Source of the DNA: Opitutales bacterium UBA5694 | GTDB lineage: Bacteria; Verrucomicrobiota; Verrucomicrobiia; Opitutales; Opitutaceae | Length of the DNA: 64,000 nt | Assembly: GCA_002420185.1 (NCBI GenBank) | Contig: DIHO01000013.1 | Location: forward strand, 82,261-146,260 | Direction of reading: 5' to 3' | Part shown: piece after piece, positions 35,021 to 44,910 of the stretch | How the letters are laid out: each line of letters starts with the position of its first letter | Position numbering within the stretch: position 1 is the stretch's first letter | Made by a program: the position numbers and the translations under genes | Notes under the pieces: model-generated | Told to the model about the DNA's origin: nothing | The model's database searches: none | Seen by the model: only the letters and a program-made list of their open reading frames with translations

Positions 35021-36037
35021 ATGAAAAAGAAAATCACACTCCTCGTCTCTGCTGCTCTTTTCTGCCTGAGCACCTTTACTTTGGCCGATGAAATCACGCT
35101 ATATAGCCATCGCCATTATGAATATGACAAGGTCTTGTTTAAGAAGTTTTCTGATGAGACAGGCATTAAAGTGAATGTAGTTAAGGCCGGAGCAGATGAA
35201 TTGATCGAGCGCCTCAAAGCGGAGGGTGACAATTCAGAAGCAGATCTCCTTATGACCGTAGATGCGGGCCGACTACAGCGTGCCAAAGCTGCCGGTCTTT
35301 TGCAGCCTGTTGAATCGAAATTGCTTTCAGAGCGCATTCCAGCGGCCTACCGCGATTCGGAAGGGAGTTGGTTTGGTGTGTCCATGCGGGCTCGTATTTT
35401 GGCATATGCCAAAGACCGAGTGGAACTGGGTGAATTGAAGTCTTACGAAGACTTAGCGGATCCGAAATGGCGTGGCCGTATTGTCGTCCGCTCTTCCTCC
35501 AATATTTACAATCAGTCTCTCATGGCTTCCATCATAGCTGAACACGGCGTGGACGATGCACGGGTTTGGGCTCAGGCAGTGCGCAAAAATATGGCTCGTC
35601 CCCCGCAAGGCAGTGATCGTGATCAAATCCGTGCGGTAGCAGCCGGCTTGGCCGACGTAGCGATAGTGAACACCTACTACGTTGGGTTACTCATCAATTC
35701 TAGCGAACCTAAGGATCAAACCGTTGGGAAGGGCACGGGTATTTTTTTCCCTAACCAATCGGATCGTGGAACTCACGTCAACGTGAGTGGTGTGGGTGTG
35801 ACCAAGGCGTCCAAAAACTCCGAGGCAGCTATTCGTTTCATCGAATTCCTGGTTTCCGATGAGGCTCAAGCCGGTTTTCCCCAAGTTTCCCATGAATATC
35901 CAATTGTGGAAGGAGCTCCCTGGTCCGGCCTGCTTGATTCCTGGGGTGAATTTAAGACTGATTCCCTTGAATTGGGACGCCTGGGTGAGTTGAACGCAGC
36001 GGCCGTGACGGTCTTCAACGAAGCAGGTTGGGAATAG
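35021..36037 (+). CDS. ferric iron ABC transporter substrate-binding protein
   Basis: Periplasmic binding protein of the FbpA/FutA (IdiA) class, 338 residues. A signal peptide (KKKITLLVSAALFCLSTFTLA) precedes ITLYSHRHYEYDKVLFKKF, the N-terminal iron-coordination region with YSxRHY pattern. GADELIERLKAEG, ADLLMTVDAGRLQRA, DPKWRGRIVVRSSSNIYNQS and IVNTYYVGLLINS (paired tyrosine ligands) follow. It presents Fe3+ to the permease encoded 9 bases downstream. No siderophore gene is nearby, so free or organic-complexed ferric iron is likely. Confidence 0.94.
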   Translation: MKKKITLLVSAALFCLSTFTLADEITLYSHRHYEYDKVLFKKFSDETGIKVNVVKAGADELIERLKAEGDNSEADLLMTVDAGRLQRAKAAGLLQPVESKLLSERIPAAYRDSEGSWFGVSMRARILAYAKDRVELGELKSYEDLADPKWRGRIVVRSSSNIYNQSLMASIIAEHGVDDARVWAQAVRKNMARPPQGSDRDQIRAVAAGLADVAIVNTYYVGLLINSSEPKDQTVGKGTGIFFPNQSDRGTHVNVSGVGVTKASKNSEAAIRFIEFLVSDEAQAGFPQVSHEYPIVEGAPWSGLLDSWGEFKTDSLELGRLGELNAAAVTVFNEAGWE

Positions 36038-36046
36038 TCGACTGTT

Positions 36047-37675
36047 TTGGTTGCTGAACTAAACAAATATCTACGTCGCGAGCTTGACGTTTGGTCATTA
36101 CCAACGGTCCTGCTTGGATTTCTCTTATTGGTTCCGCTTTTCACTGTGGCCATAGGCCTCGGTGATACCGGGCCCAAGTGGGATCACTTGAAGTCTACGG
36201 TTTTAAGTGGTTATGTATTCAATACGCTGTTACTTGTTATTTTAGTGACTACTCTGGCAACGCTGTTCGCCGTTCCTGCTGCCTGGGTGATCAGCGTATT
36301 TGAATTTCCAGGTCACAGAGTATTCGCATGGGTTTTGATCCTGCCACTGGCCATCCCCACCTATGTATCCGCTTTCGTCTATTTTCAATTTACGGAAGCA
36401 GCGATTCCGTTGCTCGTTAAGATCCGCAATGTATGGGGAATTGAAGTCTTCCAATGTGCAGAGATTGCTCTGCGCTACGGATTGCTGACGATCCTAATGG
36501 CTTCGGTGCTTTATCCTTACATATATATCAGTGTGCGGGCTTCGTTTTCTCAGCAAAGACAACGGCTTATTGAAGCCGCACATACGCTTGGACATGGTCT
36601 GTGGTCCGTTTTCTTTTCGGTTGCATTGCCATTGGCTCGGCCGGCTTTGGTGGGTGGAGGCAGCTTGGTGGTTATGGAGGTGATCAATGACTACGGTGCG
36701 GTTCACTTCTTTGGAGTGCCTACATTAACGGAGGGCATTTTCCGAACCTGGTTCGGTCTGGGAGATTTGTCGTCTGCCCTGCGTTTGGCTGGATTAATAA
36801 TGTTGGTGGTATTTACGATACTTTTCTTTGAACGAGCTGAGCGTGGGCGGGCACGCTATGCGGATCCTGGGCATCGCTCAAAGACTAGGACCCTAAGAAA
36901 ACTAAGTGGACTTCAAGGAGCATTAGCGGCGGGTCTCTGCCTGATTCCATTAACGCTAGGGTTTCTTTTTCCAACTGGGCAATTGGTTATCTGGGCTTAT
37001 CGAAGTTGGGGTAAAGTCTTTCGAACGGAATTCGCCATGCATCTTGCGAACAGCTTTATGTTGGCAATTGTGGCAGCACTCGTCCTGACCTTTATAGCAC
37101 TCCTCTTCTCTTATTCTGTAAAATTACATCCTGTTCGCTGGTTGAAATCTGTTACTGCTATCTCGGCTCTTGGTTATTCAGCACCCGGGGCTGTGGTGGC
37201 GGTTGGAGTGATGGTCGTTATCGGAAGTTTGGATCGAATGATCGCTTCCGTAGGAGACGGAGCTTTCATGCTCAGCGGTAGTTTGTTGGTGATTGGGTTT
37301 GCGTACTGCGTTCGCTTCTTGGCTGTGTCCTTACAGCCGGTTAACGGAGGAATGAGCAGAATTTGTGGTTCACTCGATGAAGCATCCCGATCCTTGGGTC
37401 GTGGAAAGCTAGCAACTCTATGGCACATCAATATTCCTCTCCTGCGAGGAACGCTGGTGGCTGCCTTCACACTTGTGTTTGTAGATATCCTCAAAGAATT
37501 GCCGTTGACCATGATTCTACGCCCGGCAAATTTCGAGACTATGGCTACCACTGCATTTAGTTTGGCAAAGGAGGGCAGAATTCATGAGTGTGCTGTGCCG
37601 TCTTTGATTTTGTTGGCCGCTGGTGGACTTGGACTAGTGACCATCCATCGGTTAATTCTGACGCCCCAGCGATGA
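36047..37675 (+). CDS. ferric iron ABC transporter permease, two fused domains
   Basis: Inner-membrane permease of the FbpB/FutB type, 542 residues with two BPD_transp_1 modules and about 12 membrane segments. The EAA-type coupling loops are LIEAAHTLGHGLWSVFFSVA in the first half and LDEASRSLGRGKLATLWHIN in the second. Starts at TTG 36047, since no ATG or GTG fits, 9 bases after the binding-protein stop. Its own stop overlaps the ATPase start (ATGA at 37672-37675). Confidence 0.93.
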   Translation: MVAELNKYLRRELDVWSLPTVLLGFLLLVPLFTVAIGLGDTGPKWDHLKSTVLSGYVFNTLLLVILVTTLATLFAVPAAWVISVFEFPGHRVFAWVLILPLAIPTYVSAFVYFQFTEAAIPLLVKIRNVWGIEVFQCAEIALRYGLLTILMASVLYPYIYISVRASFSQQRQRLIEAAHTLGHGLWSVFFSVALPLARPALVGGGSLVVMEVINDYGAVHFFGVPTLTEGIFRTWFGLGDLSSALRLAGLIMLVVFTILFFERAERGRARYADPGHRSKTRTLRKLSGLQGALAAGLCLIPLTLGFLFPTGQLVIWAYRSWGKVFRTEFAMHLANSFMLAIVAALVLTFIALLFSYSVKLHPVRWLKSVTAISALGYSAPGAVVAVGVMVVIGSLDRMIASVGDGAFMLSGSLLVIGFAYCVRFLAVSLQPVNGGMSRICGSLDEASRSLGRGKLATLWHINIPLLRGTLVAAFTLVFVDILKELPLTMILRPANFETMATTAFSLAKEGRIHECAVPSLILLAAGGLGLVTIHRLILTPQR

Positions 37676-38658
37676 GTGTTTCGCTGGAGTTTCGAGAAGT
37701 CGCTAAATGTTATACGGCTTCGGACCAGCCTGCAGTTCAGGACATCAACTTGTGCTTAAATGAAGGAGAAATCCTTGCTCTAGTCGGAGCGAGTGGTAGC
37801 GGAAAGACGACGTTGCTTCGTCTGGCTGTCGGGTTGGAAACCCCAGATACTGGGCAAATTATATTAGAAGAGCGAATTGTTGCTGGACCTGCGCATTGGG
37901 TGCCGCCTGAACAACGAGGTATTGGACTAGTATTTCAGGATGGGGCACTTTTCCCTCATCTCACTGTTGAGGCAAATATCACCTACGGGATACACAAGTT
38001 GTCGAGAGACGAGAGCAAGGCGATCGCCGAGCGGCTCTTGGAAATGGTCGGCCTCAGCGGTAAAGAAAAGCGCTATCCACATGAGTTATCTGGAGGAGAA
38101 CGCCAGCGCTTGGGCGTCGTACGGGCTCTGGCTCCACAGCCTCGGGTAATACTATTGGATGAACCCTTCGGAAATTTGGATCCAGCTTTGCGTTGCACCA
38201 TGCGGGAGGAGGTTCGCTCTCTCTTGGTCGAACTCAAAACTACGGTTATTTTAGTGACGCACGACCCGGGTGATTCCTTGGCAATCGCTCACCGCACCGC
38301 AGTGTTGTGCGATGGTCGAATTGATCAAATTGGAACGCCTGAAGAGATTTACCGGAATCCGAAAAGCGAATATTGTGCTGGCTTGTTCGGCCCGGCAAAT
38401 TGCCTAGTCGATAACTCAGGAAGGCAACAGTGGGTTCGGCCTGAGCAGCTGGTTGTAGTAAATAAAAACCAAACGGATGCAATTGAAACCCGCGTTGTAA
38501 GTTTCCACCGAACGGGACGTCATACGGAGGTGGCGGTGCGACCAACGAATATGGCGTTAATGGGTGATCAAAAGATATGGCTATTATATCTAGATTCAAC
38601 CCATACAGTGGAAGAGGGCTCGGATATTTGGGTTACGTGGAATCCTTTTCGAGGATAA
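37672..38658 (+). CDS. ferric iron ABC transporter ATP-binding protein
   Basis: FbpC-type ATPase, 328 residues from the ATG overlapping the permease stop. Walker A GASGSGKTT, Q-loop VFQDGALFPHLTV, signature LSGGERQRL, Walker B VILLDEPFGNLDPA and the H-loop VTHDPGD are complete. A C-terminal TOBE-like domain (residues about 245-328) is typical of this group. With the two genes upstream it forms a complete three-gene importer. Confidence 0.95.
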   Translation: MSVSLEFREVAKCYTASDQPAVQDINLCLNEGEILALVGASGSGKTTLLRLAVGLETPDTGQIILEERIVAGPAHWVPPEQRGIGLVFQDGALFPHLTVEANITYGIHKLSRDESKAIAERLLEMVGLSGKEKRYPHELSGGERQRLGVVRALAPQPRVILLDEPFGNLDPALRCTMREEVRSLLVELKTTVILVTHDPGDSLAIAHRTAVLCDGRIDQIGTPEEIYRNPKSEYCAGLFGPANCLVDNSGRQQWVRPEQLVVVNKNQTDAIETRVVSFHRTGRHTEVAVRPTNMALMGDQKIWLLYLDSTHTVEEGSDIWVTWNPFRG

Positions 38659-38749
38659 TAATCCCAATAGGGGTGTGGTCTATCCGGTTTTGGGTCGCGG
38701 AGCGATAATGAATCTGAAGGTCTATGAGCAAACCGAGCATTTAGATTTC

Positions 38750-38793
38750 GTTGATAGGAAAATCAATATTTTCGATATGGTTCAGATTGGAGG
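38750..38793 (+). repeat. dispersed repeat, copy C
   Basis: GTTGATAGGAAAATCAATAT then TCGA-TATGGT-TCAG. More diverged than copies A, B and D. Lies in the 197-base gap between the iron ATPase and the PPIase gene. Confidence 0.45.
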
Positions 38794-38855
38794 CCGAAGT
38801 TTTTTCAGGTTTTGCCACTGAGCACAAACTTCTATGGGAACCTCCGGATAAAACC

Positions 38856-39851
38856 TTAGTTGAACCTCCGCACGTATCCGTCGCGCCGCAACCTTGCCAG
38901 CTGACGATCCTGCTCTTCTTGTGCCATCTGAGAAACAAGCATACTCGCAATGTTGTCGCGAACCTCTGTCAAAGGCGTGTATCCATTGTCTCTGCGGTCT
39001 TGGACGTAAATGACGAAAATCTTGTTTTTTATCTTTATTGGCTGGGAATATTCGCTGGGTTTCAGACTAAAAGCGACCTCTGCGAGTTCGGGAATCAGTG
39101 CTTTGCGTTCGACCCATCCCCAATCGCCGCCTTTGTCCTTTTTGGAGTCTTGACTGTATTTTTTTGCGAGTTCGGCAAAATCAACCCCGTCATCGAGCTG
39201 CTTTACAATTTCGTCGCCAGTTTGTTCCAAAAGCCCGGGATCTTCATCAGCGAGGGCTGCTAGGATGATCAGCCGCAAATGCACTGACTCCGGTTCGAAG
39301 AAGGCTTCCTTGTTCTCGTTGTAGAATTTTTCGACACGCACGGGACTAACGAAACTCTCGGACTTAGTCATCTTCTGACGCATAAATCCTACGATCATTT
39401 CGTCACGAATCTCTACATCATATTCGTCAGGGGTTTTGCCTATCGATTGGAGGTAAGCTAAAAAATTGGATCGATCCCCATCGAACTGCTCGATAATGCG
39501 CTCGTCGACCTCATTTCGAACATAACTGCCGGGTATCTGTCCCTTATCCTCGTAAAACTGCTTCACAATCAAAACATTATCGGTGAGAGTTTGGATGACT
39601 TGATCTTCCGCCTCGTCTAAAAGCTGGTTGAACTGAACAGGGTCGCCTTTTGAATCCGCTTGGATTTGCGGAATGTAAGGCATGATCTGCCGCCGTACGT
39701 CATCCGCGGTTATAATTTCCTCTTCGACGATGGCTGCTATTCCATTAGCATAGCGTGCATTGACCATGTTAGCCGCGTCTTCCTCGCTGATTTGAGAGAA
39801 ACCTGGGGTGGGCGAAAGGCAAAGTAAGGCAATAAGGATATGTCGAAACAT
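38856..39851 (-). CDS. periplasmic parvulin-type peptidyl-prolyl isomerase (SurA-like)
   Basis: 331 residues: signal peptide (FRHILIALLCLSPTPGFSQ), a SurA-like N-terminal chaperone region (VNARYANGIAAIVEEEIITADDVRR), and one PpiC/parvulin domain at about residues 175-270 (VHLRLIILA, DFAELAKKYSQDS, KGGDWGWVERKAL, IKNKIFVIYVQDRR). It assists folding of exported or outer-membrane proteins. Starts 27 bases after the mfd stop and ends a run of same-strand genes from parA. Confidence 0.9.
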   Translation of the reverse strand: MFRHILIALLCLSPTPGFSQISEEDAANMVNARYANGIAAIVEEEIITADDVRRQIMPYIPQIQADSKGDPVQFNQLLDEAEDQVIQTLTDNVLIVKQFYEDKGQIPGSYVRNEVDERIIEQFDGDRSNFLAYLQSIGKTPDEYDVEIRDEMIVGFMRQKMTKSESFVSPVRVEKFYNENKEAFFEPESVHLRLIILAALADEDPGLLEQTGDEIVKQLDDGVDFAELAKKYSQDSKKDKGGDWGWVERKALIPELAEVAFSLKPSEYSQPIKIKNKIFVIYVQDRRDNGYTPLTEVRDNIASMLVSQMAQEEQDRQLARLRRDGYVRRFN

Positions 39852-39878
39852 AGGAGGAAAAAGATAATGGTTTATGAT

Positions 39879-42800
39879 CTATGTATTGCTCCGATAATTT
39901 CTCAAGAACACAATAATTTCATGCAAGCGTTTCAGTGCGTTTTTAGAATTTAGGCGCGGGAATCGGCTTCCAAGCTTGATAAATACGTCGGAACCGGGTC
40001 GGTTCAAGCGGCATTTTAGCCTGTTGCCTTGGGTAACGACTGAAAGAATGCCTTTTTGTTCCGCTAAAACGCGGATCTCCGCCAAACGAAGCAAGGCCTC
40101 AACTTCAGGTGGGTGAGGCCCGAACCGATCTAGCATATCTTCCGTCAGCTCGCGAATCTGATCGGGTGTTTCCGCCATAGCAAGCCTCCGGTACTGGTCG
40201 ATTCGTAGTCTGGTTTCTTCGAGATAACTGGATGGTAGGCGTGCTTGCATTGGTTCGCATTCGCCTTCCTCTCGGTCGAGTCGTTTTAGGACCGTGTAGC
40301 CGTCCTCGTAACGGTTATTGGAATCGGCTTTTCCCCCACCTTGATAAATGAAGTCTAGCTTCACGTTCGCACGAATCGTGTGTGCGGTCTCCTCACCCTT
40401 TAATCTCGAGATACTTTGTTTTAAGAGCTGGCAGTAAAGTTCAAACCCGATCCCTACTATGTGTCCGCTTTGTTCGGACCCGAGCAAGTTTCCTGCCCCT
40501 CGGAGCTCGAGATCCCGCATCGCGATCCTAAAGCCCGCTCCCAACTGATTGTGCTGGCGAATGGCCTTCAACCGTTTCCGGGAGATATCCATGATGCGTG
40601 AATGCTTATGGAGGAGGAGGTAGGCGTAAGCCTGGCGCTTGAAACGCCCAACTCGACCTCGGATTTGATACAACTGGCCGAGACCAAATCGATCCGCGCC
40701 TTCGATGATGATGGTGTTGCAATTGGGAATATCGAGACCGGACTCGATGATGGTAGTGCAGACTAGGACTTGATAGCGATGGTCAACAAAATCGATCATC
40801 ACTCGCTCCAAAGCCTTTTCATCCATTTGCCCATGTCCGATGCCAAACGAAATTTCTGGCATCATTTGCTGCAACCGGAGTGCTACTGAATCTATAGTTT
40901 GGACCCGATTGTGTAGATAGAACACCTGCCCTCCACGGGCGATTTCCTTGCGGATGACGTCTATGACCAGCTTTTCGTCATAGCTCTTGACGATCGTCTG
41001 TATGGGTTTTCTCTCCAAAGGGGCCGTCTCAATTACGCTCAATTCTCTGGCACCCGTAAGGGCCATGTACAATGTCCTCGGAATTGGGGTGGCGGACAAG
41101 GTCAGAATGTCGATCGTTTCCCTCCATTGCTTGAAGCGCTCCTTATGCTTCACCCCAAATCGCTGCTCCTCGTCCACCACCACCAGTCCAAGATTTTTAA
41201 AGAAAACGTCTTTCTGAATGAGCCGGTGGGTACCGATTAGAATGTCTACGCTGCCTTGTTTCGTCGCTCGCAGGATTTGCTTGATTTCCTTTGGTCGGCG
41301 AAAACGGCTCACAAGTTCTACCACAATCGGATAGCCTGCCATGCGATCTCTAAAATTCAGGAAGTGCTGCTGGGCTAGGATCGTGGTTGGGACCAGAATT
41401 GCCACCTGTCTTCCATCCATGACTGCCTTGAAAGCGGCTCTTATGGCTATTTCTGTTTTGCCGTATCCGACATCTCCACACACCAGACGATCCATTGGTT
41501 TGGGTTTCTCCATATCTTCTTTCGAAGCAAGAATCGCCTTCATCTGATCTGGAGTTTCATTGAAAGGGAAAGCTCTCTCAAATTCGCGTTGCCACTCATT
41601 ATCTGGCGAGAATGCTATTCCTTCGCTTAAGTCCCGTTTGGCTTGAATTTGCAGCAGTTGAGCCGCCAAGTCCAAAGTCGCTCGTTCCGCAGCTTCACGC
41701 ACTTTCGACCAGCGGTTGGATCCAAGTTTGCCTAATCTTGGACTTGTTTTTGTAATTCCAACGTAGCGACTGACCAGGTGTGATTCCTGCAGTGGAACGT
41801 GGAGAAGAATCTCGTCCTCAAATTCAAGCGTCAGTACCTCGCGGGGCTGCCCTCCAATATCCACCTTGGAAAAACCGCGATAGACGGCGATCCCGTGCTG
41901 CAGGTGGACCACGAACTCCCCATCTACCAGCTCAGCGAAGTCGAGAAGGTGATCGACTTGAGACCGAGCGACTAGTGCTCTCTTTCGTCCCATTACTTTT
42001 CGGTTCCGACGTCTTCCGAACAACTCTGTCTCGGTTACAAAGACGGCCCCTTTACTACCTTTCAATATCGGCCAACTTAAAACATCGAGATTTTCACGGA
42101 AGTGAATACGAAAGCCTTCATTGATATCCCCCTTCCAAAACAGGGGATTTAGTCCCTTTAGCAACTCCGATCCGGTTGATATCTCTTTGATCCGCCTCTC
42201 GTCGCTCGCATTGGGAAGGATAAAGATGATCCGTTCGCCTTTCTTTTCCCAATCCCGGATTTGCTCGAGAAAGCGAAGACGCGCGGATTGCTCGTCAGCG
42301 AGACGCTCTTCGGCAAGCAAAGACTCGTCTGGGTAGGATCGATAGAATTCGAGTGACTCTGCCTCATAGACTCTTGTGGTTCCAGTCCCAGCTTCTGTGC
42401 TTAAGTCCAAGTCTGAGAAGGTCGTCCAGTTGTCCTGGCTGGATGCACGAGAATTCTGGAGATTCCTCCAAAATAGTCCCTCGCTTCTCGATCCGTCTGA
42501 TTCAAGGTTCGAATCGAGATGTCCGAGGAGTTCCTCTGGTTCCACTAACACCCAACTAACCGCCTGTGGCAAGTATGCGAAAATCCCCGCTTTAGACTCT
42601 TCTAGTTCCAGTCGAGGGGAGGCGGCGATAGAAATGGAGCTGACCGATTCCCCGGATCGTTGGGTTACGGGATCGAGGGTTTTGATCGACTCTATCTCGT
42701 CCCCGAAAAAATCGATGCGAAAGGGATTGTCTTCAGTAACTGGATATACGTCAATGAGCCCACCGCGACGTGCGAATTGCCCTGGGGCCTCGCACAGCCC

Positions 42801-43292
42801 TTCGTGATCATAGTCGAGCTTTTCCAGATTCGCGACCAGTTTCGCGAATTCATACTCAATTCCTTCAGATAGCACTATTTGTCGGGCAGCCATTACCACT
42901 GGATCCGGGACGGGTTGTGAGAGGGCGGTCAACGTGGATACAACGATAAGTTTTTTCCCCCTGGCCTCTCTGAGGATTGAATTTAGCACGGCTAGACGAT
43001 CGCTCCTCGAGTCGAATAGTGCGGATCCCTCGTCTGAAGATTCATTAAATTCGGGGAAATGGTGGATTTTTTTGGTTTCGGAGGAAGCACGCACTTGGAG
43101 ATGAAACAGTGCTAAGTCCGATGCCCATTGTTCAGCCATTCTCTCAGTTTTGGCGATGATCAAACACAATGGCGTTGTCTGCCTCTGTGCCCAGTCCTCC
43201 AGAATGGGGCAGAGTGCCTCCGAACTAACGCCGATGCAACGCTCGAAGGTTTGAGCGGAGGAGGGAATCAAGGCCATTTCAGGACCCTTCAT
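39879..43292 (-). CDS. mfd: transcription-repair coupling factor
   Basis: Mfd displaces RNA polymerase stalled at DNA lesions and recruits UvrA. 1137 residues. Order: UvrB-homology N-terminal modules (FARRGGLIDVYPVTEDNPFR), the RNA-polymerase interaction domain (DGEFVVHLQHGIAVYRGFSK), the RecG-like translocase with Walker A VCGDVGYGKTEIAIRAAF, DEEQ box VVVDEEQRFGVKHKE and motif III LSATPIPRTLYM, motif VI GADRFGLGQLYQIRGRVGR, then a C-terminal TRCF domain. ATG 43292 overlaps the rnc stop by 4 bases, so the two are coupled. Confidence 0.97.
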   Translation of the reverse strand: MKGPEMALIPSSAQTFERCIGVSSEALCPILEDWAQRQTTPLCLIIAKTERMAEQWASDLALFHLQVRASSETKKIHHFPEFNESSDEGSALFDSRSDRLAVLNSILREARGKKLIVVSTLTALSQPVPDPVVMAARQIVLSEGIEYEFAKLVANLEKLDYDHEGLCEAPGQFARRGGLIDVYPVTEDNPFRIDFFGDEIESIKTLDPVTQRSGESVSSISIAASPRLELEESKAGIFAYLPQAVSWVLVEPEELLGHLDSNLESDGSRSEGLFWRNLQNSRASSQDNWTTFSDLDLSTEAGTGTTRVYEAESLEFYRSYPDESLLAEERLADEQSARLRFLEQIRDWEKKGERIIFILPNASDERRIKEISTGSELLKGLNPLFWKGDINEGFRIHFRENLDVLSWPILKGSKGAVFVTETELFGRRRNRKVMGRKRALVARSQVDHLLDFAELVDGEFVVHLQHGIAVYRGFSKVDIGGQPREVLTLEFEDEILLHVPLQESHLVSRYVGITKTSPRLGKLGSNRWSKVREAAERATLDLAAQLLQIQAKRDLSEGIAFSPDNEWQREFERAFPFNETPDQMKAILASKEDMEKPKPMDRLVCGDVGYGKTEIAIRAAFKAVMDGRQVAILVPTTILAQQHFLNFRDRMAGYPIVVELVSRFRRPKEIKQILRATKQGSVDILIGTHRLIQKDVFFKNLGLVVVDEEQRFGVKHKERFKQWRETIDILTLSATPIPRTLYMALTGARELSVIETAPLERKPIQTIVKSYDEKLVIDVIRKEIARGGQVFYLHNRVQTIDSVALRLQQMMPEISFGIGHGQMDEKALERVMIDFVDHRYQVLVCTTIIESGLDIPNCNTIIIEGADRFGLGQLYQIRGRVGRFKRQAYAYLLLHKHSRIMDISRKRLKAIRQHNQLGAGFRIAMRDLELRGAGNLLGSEQSGHIVGIGFELYCQLLKQSISRLKGEETAHTIRANVKLDFIYQGGGKADSNNRYEDGYTVLKRLDREEGECEPMQARLPSSYLEETRLRIDQYRRLAMAETPDQIRELTEDMLDRFGPHPPEVEALLRLAEIRVLAEQKGILSVVTQGNRLKCRLNRPGSDVFIKLGSRFPRLNSKNALKRLHEIIVFLRNYRSNT

Positions 43293-44077
43293 TGCTCTTT
43301 CTTGTATTTGGCGATGGCCTTGGTCGCCGCCGCTTCCGCCGCTTCTTTTTTGTTGCGGCCTTTTCCCATCCCCAATTTAGTTCCATCACAGAAGACCGTG
43401 ACCTCAAAAACCCGCTCGTGTGGATCGCCCTCTTGAGCAGTGGTCTCGTAGCGAAGGGCATTATTCCCCAATTTGGGCTGTACCATTTCTTGTAATACGC
43501 CTTTAGGGTTCGAAATTACGCCCTTCTCAACGGGGCTTTCTGACAAGTTTTCATAGAGTTTGAGAATCAAAGTGCGAGCCGTTTCCCAGTCGCTATCAAG
43601 GTAGACAGCTCCGATTACCGATTCGAAGGCATCGCCCAAAGCTGAATGCTTCTTTCCGATACCCGCCTTGCGATCCCTTTCCTTGAGAAGCAAGTATTTG
43701 TCCAGTTCCAGTCGACGGGCGATTTGGGCCATGTAGTCTCCACGGGCATAACCCGATCTGGCCTTGGTCAACTGACCTTCGCGGGCGTCGGGATACATCC
43801 CGTACAGGGCTTCCGTCAAGGCGAGCTGAATCACCGCGTCTCCGAGAAACTCGAGCCGCTGGTTGTTGTTAATCTGGTCAATCGAGCGAAGTAGAAACGA
43901 TGGATGGGTGAGGCTCTTAACCAGCAAGTTCTTATTTCTAAAGGTATAGCCGAGGACTTTTTCGATTTTCCTGATCGAAGCTTTTGGCATCTCCGCTGCG
44001 AGATCGCCATCGTCGGTTTTGGGGCGAGGCGGCTTAGAACTAGTCTTGAAAATACCTTTCAGTTTGGAGCCTACCAT
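43289..44077 (-). CDS. rnc: ribonuclease III
   Basis: Double-strand-specific endonuclease for rRNA processing and mRNA decay. 262 residues: a basic extension of about 30 residues, the nuclease domain with signature QRLEFLGDAVIQLALTEALY (metal-binding Glu and Asp) and HSALGDAFESVIGAVYLD, then a dsRNA-binding domain (NPKGVLQEMVQ to GMGKGRNKKEAAEAAATKAI). The usual NERLEFLGD has Asn-Gln here (NNQRLEFLGD). It overlaps mfd by 4 bases and follows parA by 53. Confidence 0.97.
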   Translation of the reverse strand: MVGSKLKGIFKTSSKPPRPKTDDGDLAAEMPKASIRKIEKVLGYTFRNKNLLVKSLTHPSFLLRSIDQINNNQRLEFLGDAVIQLALTEALYGMYPDAREGQLTKARSGYARGDYMAQIARRLELDKYLLLKERDRKAGIGKKHSALGDAFESVIGAVYLDSDWETARTLILKLYENLSESPVEKGVISNPKGVLQEMVQPKLGNNALRYETTAQEGDPHERVFEVTVFCDGTKLGMGKGRNKKEAAEAAATKAIAKYKKEQ

Positions 44078-44130
44078 TTGCTTTTCCTACAGGTGAACCT
44101 AGGAAGGGGTCAGATAATCTAAAATTATTC

Positions 44131-44910
44131 CTATTTCAAATCGAACCGTTTGACTAGTTCTTTGGCCAGATTCCGGTACGCCATCGAGCCCGGATTCAGC
44201 TTGTCGTATTCAAAGATGGTTTGCCCAAAGGAAGGGGCTTCACTGATCCGAACAGTACGAGGAATCACTGTATCAAAAACCTGTTCAGGCAAGTTAGAGC
44301 GAACCTCCTCTACGACCTCGCACGAAAGTTTGGTTCGAACGTCGAACATGGTCATGATGATTCCGCCAATTTGAAGGCGATCATTGACCCCCGCTTGATG
44401 TAGCCGGTCGACCACGCTCAAAATCTGGCCCAAGCCTTCGAGGGCGAGGTACTCGCACTGCAAGGCCACCAGCAGGTAGTCCGCAGAAGCGAGACTGTTC
44501 ATCGAGAGCATCCCGAGGGCGGGGGGGCAGTCGATGATGATCGCTTGGTATTTCCCGGAATCGATAATCGGCTGGATAGCGAGGGTTAGCTGACCGAGGT
44601 AGTTCTCTTTCTGGGAAAGCTCGATTTCCGCCGCCGCTAGATCGACTTCAGAGGGCAACAAGCTCAGCCGCTTGCGGCCCGTTTTAATGATCATTTCCGA
44701 TGCGTCACCGTCCTCCATTATAGCGGCATAAACACTGCGACCTTCCTCCTTCTCGAAGCCCAGACCGCTGGTGGCGTTCGCTTGCGGATCTAGGTCAATT
44801 AGAAGCGTCTCAACGCCTCGATCCCCCAGGGCAGCGGATAAATTAACGGCCGTAGTGGTCTTGCCGACACCCCCTTTTTGATTCGCAATCGTAAATACTT
44901 TGCACGCCAT
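44131..44910 (-). CDS. parA: ParA/Soj family chromosome-partitioning ATPase
   Basis: Deviant Walker-type ATPase of 259 residues: P-loop QKGGVGKTTTAVNLSAAL with the signature lysine, LLIDLDPQANATSGLG, and IIDCPPALGMLSMNSL. Such proteins move ParB-parS complexes on the nucleoid. No parB follows (the next gene is rnc), so either parB is elsewhere or this is a ParA-like protein with another cargo. Start ATG 44910 (MACKVFTIA); the longer frame adds 13 unconserved residues. Confidence 0.92.
   Translation of the reverse strand: MACKVFTIANQKGGVGKTTTAVNLSAALGDRGVETLLIDLDPQANATSGLGFEKEEGRSVYAAIMEDGDASEMIIKTGRKRLSLLPSEVDLAAAEIELSQKENYLGQLTLAIQPIIDSGKYQAIIIDCPPALGMLSMNSLASADYLLVALQCEYLALEGLGQILSVVDRLHQAGVNDRLQIGGIIMTMFDVRTKLSCEVVEEVRSNLPEQVFDTVIPRTVRISEAPSFGQTIFEYDKLNPGSMAYRNLAKELVKRFDLK

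Noticed and set aside
42495..42510. GGTTCGAATCGAG as a tRNA T-arm scar
   Set aside because: Lies within the conserved mfd coding sequence and has no pairing right arm.
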